A stretch of DNA of 64,000 bases from an uncultured Aquimarina sp. (lineage in GTDB: Bacteria; Bacteroidota; Bacteroidia; Flavobacteriales; Flavobacteriaceae). The stretch covers positions 19,762-83,761 of the forward strand of contig CANMML010000016.1 in the NCBI GenBank assembly GCA_947499005.1, given 5' to 3'. Position numbers and translations under genes: made by a program. Each line of letters opens with the position of its first letter. Position 1 is the first letter of the stretch. Positions 38,131 through 45,874 of this stretch are shown piece by piece. Under the pieces are notes generated by a model that worked only from the letters and a program-made list of their open reading frames with translations, made no database searches and was not told the DNA's origin.

Positions 38131-39639
38131 CTACTCAACAATAAGAGAATAATCCTTTTTGATTGTAAATGTAAAAACACTTCCACTATTTACTTCTGAA
38201 GACACAGATATGGTTCCTTCATGCATCCTTACAATCTTGTCACAATGAGCAAGACCTACTCCATCTCCTTTTCTTGAATTCTCTCGATCTACACGATTGA
38301 ATATTTTAAAAATCTCGTTATAGTCTACATCTGGTATTCCTATTCCATTATCCTTAATCTGAAATCTGAAATAATCTGTACATTCCTCTGCTTCTATATG
38401 AATTTCAGGTGACACTCCTTCTTTCGCATATTTTATAGCATTAGAAATTAAATTCTGAAATAATAAACGAAGTTCGACCTCGTAAGCCTCTAAAACAGGT
38501 AATGTAGAATCTATAAGAATGCTTGCTCTACTATTAGAAATACTTTGACCTAAATCTCTAATAACCGTTCGTACTAACTGTTCTGTATCTACTTTTTGCC
38601 TTGAAGTATCTCTACCCAATCGAATATGAGCCAACAAAGCTTTAATTTGAGAAGATAGACGATCAACTGCTTCATTAATATAACTCAAGTAATCCTGCCC
38701 TTTTTGATCGAGATCTTGAGCATACATCTTAGCTAGTAAATCTCCTGCAAACTTTATAGTTGCTAGAGGTTCTTGAAGGTCGTGCGAACATGTAGAAACT
38801 AACTGTTCTAGTTCTCCGTTTAATAACTCTAATCTAGTTTTTTTAGACCTTAGACGTTTCTGAATATTCTTTAGCTCTGATATATCCACCAAAGTAGATC
38901 TACTTAAAACAATATTTCCTTTATCATCATATTGGGCCGTAGTATATAGAATAACCGGAATTACTTTTCCACTTTTGGTTTGTATTTCCATTTCCTCACT
39001 ATCCAAACGCCCTTCTATTTTGAATTTTTCTACTAGAGAAAGACATTTCTCTTTCTTTTCTAATGTGAAAATTTCATAAATAAATTTACCAACAACTTCC
39101 TCTTTTGAATATTCTAATTTATCTAAGGCAAATTTATTACACTGTGCAATTCTACCGGTCTTTGGATTAACACTAAGATGTATAACTGGATCATTTTCAA
39201 AATAAGCATTGTATCGCTCTTCACTTATTTTTAGTTTTTTACGAGCTTGATATAGTGATTGAAAATCGCCTTCAATTTCCATAGCCTTATCTTCTAAAGC
39301 TAGTGGTAAAAAAGTAAGTAAGTATAATGCTATTCCTCTCTTGCTTACTAGGTTTGAAAATAATCGTAATTTTCTAGGTGAACCTTTACTAAAATAATTA
39401 ACATCCGTCTTAGCAATAAGATTCCTTTGTTGGTTCGTTTTAAAAGCTTCAGAAATAGCACTATGTAAAGCATCGGGTAGAAGACTAAATAAGTCCTTAT
39501 TTACTTCTAACGAGGTCAACCCTAGTATTTCTCCATCCCCGTGTAGACTAACTACTTCAAAACTTTCATTTACATAAAGGCTTAAAGCATTTAATTGCGT
39601 TACTACATCCGAAATTTTAATACTTAATTGAGTTTCCAT
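38131..39639 (-). CDS. Soluble PAS sensor histidine kinase
   Basis: 502 aa without membrane segments. Residues about 20-120 are a degenerate PAS-like region and about 140-255 a clear PAS domain (ISEERYNAYFENDPVIHLSV...GNIVLSRSTLVDISELK). A coiled linker leads to the HisKA phosphoacceptor His286 in STCSHDLQEPL. The HATPase core follows, with the N-box NLISNAIKYA and glycine boxes DNGIGIPD and KGDGVGLAHCDKIV. It autophosphorylates in response to a cytosolic signal. No response regulator is adjacent. A TAGTTTTG -7-like box at 39647-39654 would give a very short leader. Confidence 0.9.
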   Translation of the reverse strand: METQLSIKISDVVTQLNALSLYVNESFEVVSLHGDGEILGLTSLEVNKDLFSLLPDALHSAISEAFKTNQQRNLIAKTDVNYFSKGSPRKLRLFSNLVSKRGIALYLLTFLPLALEDKAMEIEGDFQSLYQARKKLKISEERYNAYFENDPVIHLSVNPKTGRIAQCNKFALDKLEYSKEEVVGKFIYEIFTLEKKEKCLSLVEKFKIEGRLDSEEMEIQTKSGKVIPVILYTTAQYDDKGNIVLSRSTLVDISELKNIQKRLRSKKTRLELLNGELEQLVSTCSHDLQEPLATIKFAGDLLAKMYAQDLDQKGQDYLSYINEAVDRLSSQIKALLAHIRLGRDTSRQKVDTEQLVRTVIRDLGQSISNSRASILIDSTLPVLEAYEVELRLLFQNLISNAIKYAKEGVSPEIHIEAEECTDYFRFQIKDNGIGIPDVDYNEIFKIFNRVDRENSRKGDGVGLAHCDKIVRMHEGTISVSSEVNSGSVFTFTIKKDYSLIVE

Positions 39640-39843
39640 TGTCTACCAAAACTATGAACAATTTACAAAATAATTATTTTTCTTTGTTTAGCTATCAAAC
39701 TAAAATAACGAACAAAAAACAATACCATCCGATAAAACTCATAAATGTACTTTTATCGATGTAAAAATGAAGAAACTACGATTTCTTTTCAAAAAAAATA
39801 TTTTAAAAATTCTTCGTTTTTTATCAAAAAACCCAAATTACCT

Positions 39844-40887
39844 TTAATTTTTAAAAAATGGATCGTCAAAAGCTGTTCCTATTTCATCAACTTCTCTATT
39901 AAAAAGAAGTTCTTTTTGTGGCTCACCTGTCTTCTTGTCGATTATAGGATTACCCACTTTGTCTTTTTTTATTCTAAACTTAGGTGGCGGTGGATCTACA
40001 CTAAATCCATATGCTCCTACTAACTTCCTTTGTCCATTCGGTAATTCTAACTCAACTCTATAAGTTATGGATTGCAATAAGTGTTCTCCTTTCGAACGAT
40101 TCAAACTTCTTTTACCGTTTTTATTAGTTAAAGGAGGATACGTTCTAGCACTTGTAGAAACAATAAGTTTTCCTCCTTTACGTCTAGCAATTTCTGCTTT
40201 TTCTCTAATACCAAATTCCAATATTTTATTTTGAAGCTCTCTATTTAGGTCTTTATGAACGTAGGTAATTCCATCCATGGCTTCATCTCCAAAACCATGA
40301 CCCCACATGTGTGCTCTATCGTAATCATTTAATTGGTGATTCCCATAATAGACTTCTTTTCCTCTACTTAATTTTCTACTATAATCCAGAGAAGAATTCC
40401 CTGTTAATTCTTTAGTATTCGACCTTCTAATCGCACTTATTGATTCTTCGATGCTTCCTGCTATTTCAAATTCCAATGAACCATCAGACAAGCGATAGGC
40501 TCTAATTTCTTGTATTCCTCCCGTTCTTCTAGTATTTCCTTTGACCTTATAAACGCTTTCTAGTACCGTATCTTCTCCTTGTCGTAAATGAGCGGGCTGC
40601 GTATTTAAATCTTTCTTAGGCAAAATACCTTTACCTTTTACTTGTCTTCCTATTTTTGGGCGCTTCCCTTTTCCAACCCTATTAAAAGCTCTTTTCATCT
40701 TTTTTCTTAAGAGCTTTTCTTTTTGAAATTTTATTAAAGTGTCTATTAACAATTCCTTTAGACGAGCATTAATTCCTTTACTGCCTTTTTGAGACAATCG
40801 TGTGACAGCAAGCGATGATGTATAAATGAGCTTTATAGCTTCTGCTTCAGAAATTTTCTTTATAGCGGCTTTTTTCTTTTTTGTCAT
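39844..40887 (-). CDS. Basic protein with putative polymorphic-toxin C-terminal domain
   Basis: 347 aa. The N-terminal ~100 residues are very basic (MTKKKKAAIKK, KMKRAFNRVGKGKRPKIGRQ). From about 105 onward a folded domain contains LNDYDRAHMWGHGFGDEA (186-203), then DGITYVHKDLNRELQN and a C-terminal proline-rich YGFSVDPPPPKF. The D-R-A-H-x-W-G-x-G-F-G-D-E block recalls C-terminal domains of bacterial polymorphic toxins (I think type 4), but this is from memory and the activity is unproven. There is no signal peptide. It is the last gene of the three-gene unit, with its ATG overlapping the last base of the preceding gene. No small immunity-like gene follows. Confidence 0.65.
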   Translation of the reverse strand: MTKKKKAAIKKISEAEAIKLIYTSSLAVTRLSQKGSKGINARLKELLIDTLIKFQKEKLLRKKMKRAFNRVGKGKRPKIGRQVKGKGILPKKDLNTQPAHLRQGEDTVLESVYKVKGNTRRTGGIQEIRAYRLSDGSLEFEIAGSIEESISAIRRSNTKELTGNSSLDYSRKLSRGKEVYYGNHQLNDYDRAHMWGHGFGDEAMDGITYVHKDLNRELQNKILEFGIREKAEIARRKGGKLIVSTSARTYPPLTNKNGKRSLNRSKGEHLLQSITYRVELELPNGQRKLVGAYGFSVDPPPPKFRIKKDKVGNPIIDKKTGEPQKELLFNREVDEIGTAFDDPFFKN

Positions 40888-42266
40888 TAGTCCACCTTTT
40901 TAAAAATGCCTGCAAATGCATCACTCACCGAGCCTACTTTTAAAGTACGTAATGGCGGAAGGAAATTTTCGGCAACTTCAAACACAAAATACCCTGTATC
41001 ATAACTAAATTGCGATACATTGTCAATTCTTGATTCAATTTCTTCTAACCAGCTTGGGATTTCTTCTGTTAGAAACTTCTTCAATTCGGGGAAGACTTCT
41101 GTAAAAATATACTTGATTACTTCTATCCATTCAACATTTGTAATCGCCTGCCATAATTCATCTAAAAATTCTGTAAATGCATCAAAAAACTTAGAGAAAC
41201 TCTTTTCAACCTTTAATAGTCCTCTAAATCCAACGGCGATAAATTTCCCCATAGAAAAAAGACCTATGATCAAATCAACAATTGCATTCCATACCCCAGA
41301 AAAGAAACCTACAAGAGTATCAAAACTATCTTCGATATTTAATAAATCTCTCTCTACAAAACCTGCTATGGATTTTACAGCTTCGATTAATCCATTGATA
41401 AGTTCTGTGATTTTATTCATCGCTGCTACAAATTTCCCTTCAAAAAGATCGGGAATCTTAGGGGGCTTTATACGCTCTGCTTTTTGTATTGCTTTTAACA
41501 TGGCTGCTACCTTTCCTTCTAAAAAGGCTAAAAAGTCTTTTTTTAGCGTTTCTGCATCTTTATTTCGTTCCTTCCTATCCCAAATATGTTTAGGAATATG
41601 TAATTTTTCCTGAGCTAGGAAATCAACGATCTCTCCTGTCAAAAATTCAGTAATATCTAAAACTTTTATAGCTGCTTTAAACAGGTTACTTTCATCATTT
41701 TCCTCTATAATACTGTCTTCTATTTGAGATAAGATCCATTTTCTATATCCATCTCGATCTTTTTCAAAACCTAATGCTTTTATCAATATGGATGTAATAT
41801 CCTCTGTATTATCTAAAAACTTATTTGCCTTTTCTTTATTCGACGTCTTGCCATCATCATATCTAATGTTGTAAATGAGACGCATATAATATGGAGAAAG
41901 TAGGTCTTGTACCACACCTTCTCTCTCTGTTTCAATAAAAACATAAGCAAGTGGCTGCTTTCTAACATCCATAGGCTCCTTCTTATTATTAAGACTGACC
42001 TCATGGTATTTTTTCATTAAGGAAATTGCACTATCACTTGCATAGATTTGTATTGGAAAATTGATAAAGACAGAATCGATTAAAGCTATGGATTCTTCAT
42101 TTTCACCATCAATATGCAATATTGTTTCTAAAGTATATTCTGTTAAAATTAGAGGTAAAAAAATAGAGGTATACAAATCTTCTTGTACAATTTCTGGTTT
42201 TTCATTTTCCTTACGGGAGCTCCTAGCTATTTCAATAGCACTTTTTAAAGAGGATAGTGTTACCAT
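40887..42266 (-). CDS. Helical protein with hydrophobic segment, unknown function
   Basis: 459 aa, no family recognised. The N-terminal half (1-240) is a mixed domain. The C-terminal half is almost entirely amphipathic or hydrophobic helix, for example residues 318-350 (VGFFSGVWNAIVDLIIGLFSMGKF) and repeated ELxxFL patterns at about 360-410, like pore-forming or membrane-interacting helical proteins. It lies between the 1122-aa and toxin-like genes (18-nt gap upstream, 1-nt overlap downstream) and is surely cotranscribed. A translocation, carrier or chaperone role for the toxin-like protein is a guess. Confidence 0.6.
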   Translation of the reverse strand: MVTLSSLKSAIEIARSSRKENEKPEIVQEDLYTSIFLPLILTEYTLETILHIDGENEESIALIDSVFINFPIQIYASDSAISLMKKYHEVSLNNKKEPMDVRKQPLAYVFIETEREGVVQDLLSPYYMRLIYNIRYDDGKTSNKEKANKFLDNTEDITSILIKALGFEKDRDGYRKWILSQIEDSIIEENDESNLFKAAIKVLDITEFLTGEIVDFLAQEKLHIPKHIWDRKERNKDAETLKKDFLAFLEGKVAAMLKAIQKAERIKPPKIPDLFEGKFVAAMNKITELINGLIEAVKSIAGFVERDLLNIEDSFDTLVGFFSGVWNAIVDLIIGLFSMGKFIAVGFRGLLKVEKSFSKFFDAFTEFLDELWQAITNVEWIEVIKYIFTEVFPELKKFLTEEIPSWLEEIESRIDNVSQFSYDTGYFVFEVAENFLPPLRTLKVGSVSDAFAGIFKKVD

Positions 42267-42284
42267 ACTTCAATAGGCTAAATA

Positions 42285-45200
42285 CTAATTTCCATTTGTA
42301 GAAGGAATGCCTCCTGTCAATAAAGAAGGCCCCGCAGCAATGACCTCATCCTCTTCATGGCATGGCAACCCTGTTTCATCTAGACCTCCTGCATTACGCT
42401 GAAGAATCGTTAGACTGGTTGGAATTTTAGTCTTCCAGGTTTCTTCTATAGTAATTTCGTTCTCAGCTGTTGCTAGTTCGTTATCTATGGAAACATGAGC
42501 ATGGTTTGCAAAACCAAGTACGAATTTAGGAGCTTGCCATACTTCTCCTGTTTCAATAAAATATAGAAAAGCATTTTCGTATCCTTTTCTAATGGGTACT
42601 CTAAGTTCTGCCATTCCTGATCGCAGGAAATTTTCAAATAGCGGGTCGTTACCTCCTTCAATATTCATTTTCCAAAACCATAGCTTTTCATGGTTGTAGT
42701 AATATGGGTATAACGTATACGCCATTAATTCCCATTCAATAGCATTTTCTAAGAATTTTATCAAACGCCCATGCTCCTCTAATTTTGGTCCTTGAATAAT
42801 ATGTGGGGGTAAATGATCTACTAGATAATGCTGCTCACTAATTCCAATCCCAAAAGGTACCGTAAGCATGTTAATACATGAAAGTTTGAGATCTCTCTTA
42901 ATGATTTCTTTATTTTTTAAAGGATTACTTCTTCGACGTCTCTTATTGGGATTACCCTCTTGCATTTCTAGTGCATTTTCATATTCAGCAAGTTGATCTT
43001 GATAAGCTTCTATAATTCTATTATAGGTATCTAGCTGCCATCTTTTAAAGAATTCATCCTTTAATTCGCAATTCACCGTTACTACAAAAGCATATATTCC
43101 TACATCATTAGAATTGATAGTAACTGGTAAAATCCCTTCTATACCCCTAACTCCAAATTCTTCTTCATTAATAATATAATAACTTCCCCAAGGACTTTTT
43201 TTGTCAAATGCCATAGACCCACGACCTATAGAAATTCTAATAAAAGTCTTATTATTTTTCTTTCCATGTTGATCAAAGCCTCCTCTTACTTTTGCACTAA
43301 CTGCTATATACCCTTCTGGGAGTTCAAAATCGTTATGAGAAATACCATGATCTGTATTGACTCCTCCTTCTTCACGTATTTCATTAGAAAAAGAACGTGC
43401 TACATTAACCACTTCGGAAGGTATCTTACTGACATCTGCACCATATGCTCCAGCAAACTCCATATAACTATCCTTAGTAATATCTAAAGGACTCTCTAAA
43501 CCTAATGTTGGTGGTGCCACTGGTTCCATGAGCTTCTTTTGCGCTCCAACGGCAGCAGCTGTTTTAAAAAACTCTGACCAGATATGATGAATTCCTGGTT
43601 CAGGAACAAAAAAATCAACAGTTAATCGCTTCCCATAATTGATTAAAGTATTTTTATAAATCTTATTTACCCAACGATATACACCGACTACATGCTGATC
43701 TCCTTCTCGATTATCAAAACCATGCTTCGTGATATTTTCAAACTCCTTTATCATTAAAGTGCGTCGCTTACGCGTTCGTTTCTCTATAATTTTCTTAGAA
43801 ATTTTTTGAGTAATTCCCTTGGAATAGTTTAGTGCCTGAGAGTTGGATTGTTCTTGAGATATACTTTGACTAAAATCTGCACTTGTCCCTAAGGTAAAAG
43901 AAGCTGGGCCCACTTGCCCTGAAGCAGAAGTATTGATATTAAAAGCACTGCTTTGCTCCTCACTAATGGTTTGGCTTGCTTCTGACTGCATTTCCAACTT
44001 ATCTGTAGTTTCGGTATCCGAAGCATTTTCAGAAGTGAATTCTTCCGTAGTTTCCGTTTCTACTTGTGTCGAAACAAGCTTTCGACTAGATCGCTCTTTA
44101 TATTCCGATGCCAAAATGTTTTCGATATGAGAAACCTCTCCTGCTTTATAACAACAAATTTCCTGTTCTACTCTTCTAAAATCTGCTACCTTAATATTAT
44201 CAATTCCAAAATGAGTTTTTAATGCTAACGTTTCTACGGGTTCGTCTTGAGGAATGGTAAGTGCTCCAAAAAAGGGTCTCGTTAATAAAGTTCTAAATGT
44301 TGGTTGCGCTAAAGCTTCTCCACTAACTAAACGTGTTGCGGTAAGACTAACACTTCCTACCCTGTTTTCATTAGTAATTGAAATCGGTGACGATGTTAAA
44401 TGAAATTGCTGAAACCCTTCTTCGTTTTCTTCTACAGCTTGTGCATTAAATTCCACTACGGTATTGCCTGCTCGGATTGAACCCGTAATAGTATCTAACA
44501 TCAAATCCACATTATTCGCATGATAATATGTCAAGAAAATATCGGAAGCCCCATCGGATCTTTCTTCTATCTTCAACATCCAAGACTGATCTGGTAGCTG
44601 TTCTTCCATGGTTACCAAAGCATCTCCTACTTGCACTCTATTTCGTGATTGCGTTTTGATCTTTCTTACTCTAGGAATTGTATTAGAAGAGGTCTCGATT
44701 TTAGTTGTTAAAATTGATACATCATCCTCATCGCTATCTATTTCATTAATCAATACCAATTCATTAGGGTCTAAAGTGGTCATTAAAGCTTCTCGAGTAA
44801 TGGTAACTTCCTCATTGGGTTGCAAATTATTTATGAGGTTAGGGATTTCCTCATTACAGGTATCCAAGTTCAATTCTTCTAATCTTGTTGTTACCGAACT
44901 AATATTTTCATCCCTACTTTGAGCTATCTGTGTTTCAGACTCTCTTAATAATCGAATGTGATTTTGCTTTAACTTCGCTGAAAGAGCTGTTAGCGTAGTT
45001 TTTCTTCTCCTGTTTAAGATATTAGTATGTGCCTCTGATAATAATTTTTGTTGATTAATATTGAGACTACCAGTAGTATTCGTTAATGTATTTGATGGTC
45101 TTGCAATCGGAATATCGATCAATACTTTTGCAAAACGAGCGATTCGCTTCAATTGGGCATTTTCATTATCGGTCAAATCTTCATCCCTTTGAAATTCCAT

Positions 45201-45653
45201 ATAGCGATCAAAGAATAGATTCGCTATGAAAACATTACTAATCAAATCGACCATTGCCTCGTCTGGATGGATGAATAAATACAAGGCAAAATTATCCCAT
45301 AAACGAATAATTTGTGTTGAATTCAATCGTAAAGGCAATGCTAAATCATCCGTAATACTTGAAAGAGTTGCGTAACCTTGTCGATATTGTTCTTTATTAA
45401 TTTCTTGATAAAATTCTAAAAAATCACCGAATTCTACTTCTATATCAAACCTCCTTAACCTTCCAGTAAACGTACTCTGCCTACTCCGCATTTCGAAACG
45501 TAATTCGCGATAAGTCTGTGACGATAAATTTGAAAAAAACACCGAACTGTTAGTCTCTTCTGGAGTCAACGAAATATAGTAACGATTTCGCTCTGAATGT
45601 TGAATTGCTTTATAATTTCTAAAATCTACAAAATCGAATAGAAAGTCTCTCAT
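42285..45653 (-). CDS. 1122-aa multidomain protein heading a toxin-like operon
   Basis: No signal peptide or membrane helix. Residues 1-185 are helical. Residues about 190-260 are probably coiled-coil. Residues about 280-500 are a beta domain. Then comes a conserved block: EVSHIENILASEYKERSSRK (506-525), a Ser/Thr/Glu-rich low-complexity stretch (527-612) and KKIIEKRTRKRRTLMIKEF...HGFDN (619-648) leading to VVGVYRWVNKIYKNTLINYGKR (655-676) and FFVPEPG. I have seen this EVSHIEN / HGFDN / GVYRWVNK-YGKR architecture in large uncharacterised proteins of several bacterial phyla, but it has no function I can name. The C-terminal third is beta-rich. It is the first of three same-strand genes ending in a toxin-like ORF. 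Confidence 0.6.
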   Translation of the reverse strand: MRDFLFDFVDFRNYKAIQHSERNRYYISLTPEETNSSVFFSNLSSQTYRELRFEMRSRQSTFTGRLRRFDIEVEFGDFLEFYQEINKEQYRQGYATLSSITDDLALPLRLNSTQIIRLWDNFALYLFIHPDEAMVDLISNVFIANLFFDRYMEFQRDEDLTDNENAQLKRIARFAKVLIDIPIARPSNTLTNTTGSLNINQQKLLSEAHTNILNRRRKTTLTALSAKLKQNHIRLLRESETQIAQSRDENISSVTTRLEELNLDTCNEEIPNLINNLQPNEEVTITREALMTTLDPNELVLINEIDSDEDDVSILTTKIETSSNTIPRVRKIKTQSRNRVQVGDALVTMEEQLPDQSWMLKIEERSDGASDIFLTYYHANNVDLMLDTITGSIRAGNTVVEFNAQAVEENEEGFQQFHLTSSPISITNENRVGSVSLTATRLVSGEALAQPTFRTLLTRPFFGALTIPQDEPVETLALKTHFGIDNIKVADFRRVEQEICCYKAGEVSHIENILASEYKERSSRKLVSTQVETETTEEFTSENASDTETTDKLEMQSEASQTISEEQSSAFNINTSASGQVGPASFTLGTSADFSQSISQEQSNSQALNYSKGITQKISKKIIEKRTRKRRTLMIKEFENITKHGFDNREGDQHVVGVYRWVNKIYKNTLINYGKRLTVDFFVPEPGIHHIWSEFFKTAAAVGAQKKLMEPVAPPTLGLESPLDITKDSYMEFAGAYGADVSKIPSEVVNVARSFSNEIREEGGVNTDHGISHNDFELPEGYIAVSAKVRGGFDQHGKKNNKTFIRISIGRGSMAFDKKSPWGSYYIINEEEFGVRGIEGILPVTINSNDVGIYAFVVTVNCELKDEFFKRWQLDTYNRIIEAYQDQLAEYENALEMQEGNPNKRRRRSNPLKNKEIIKRDLKLSCINMLTVPFGIGISEQHYLVDHLPPHIIQGPKLEEHGRLIKFLENAIEWELMAYTLYPYYYNHEKLWFWKMNIEGGNDPLFENFLRSGMAELRVPIRKGYENAFLYFIETGEVWQAPKFVLGFANHAHVSIDNELATAENEITIEETWKTKIPTSLTILQRNAGGLDETGLPCHEEDEVIAAGPSLLTGGIPSTNGN

Positions 45654-45784
45654 TTCAGAAGGAATTTAGGTTGGTTATCCCTTCAAGTTATGAAATAACT
45701 ATTGGCAAACTACTGAAAGTGAGAAAAGTCTGTCATTGTATTTCTTTTGTAGGATTTTAAAGAGTTTAAACTAAACCTGAAACC

Positions 45785-45848
45785 AATAAAAATAATAAAG
45801 GAGCTAGAGGAAGTCATGTAACTATTAACATGACTACCTTTAACTCCT
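45785..45848 (-). terminator. Terminator of the parE-parC operon
   Basis: AGTCATGT/ACATGACT (45812-45819 with 45828-45835) forms the core, extended by AGGAG/CTCCT (45799-45803 with 45844-45848) with internal loops. On the minus strand it is followed by an AT-rich tract with TTATTTTTATT. It separates parC from the three-gene toxin-like unit, which must therefore have its own promoter in 45654-45785. Confidence 0.65.
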
Positions 45849-45874
45849 AAAAACCATTAAAGAAGAGATAATAT

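Noticed and set aside
39745..40023. 92-codon plus-strand frame that might have been an immunity gene for the toxin-like protein
   Set aside because: It overlaps the toxin-like gene on the opposite strand and its composition (Lys/Phe/Tyr from AT-rich DNA) looks random.
41020..41613. 197-codon plus-strand open frame opposite the 459-aa gene
   Set aside because: Serine/isoleucine-rich antisense shadow of a longer gene with better context; no family features.
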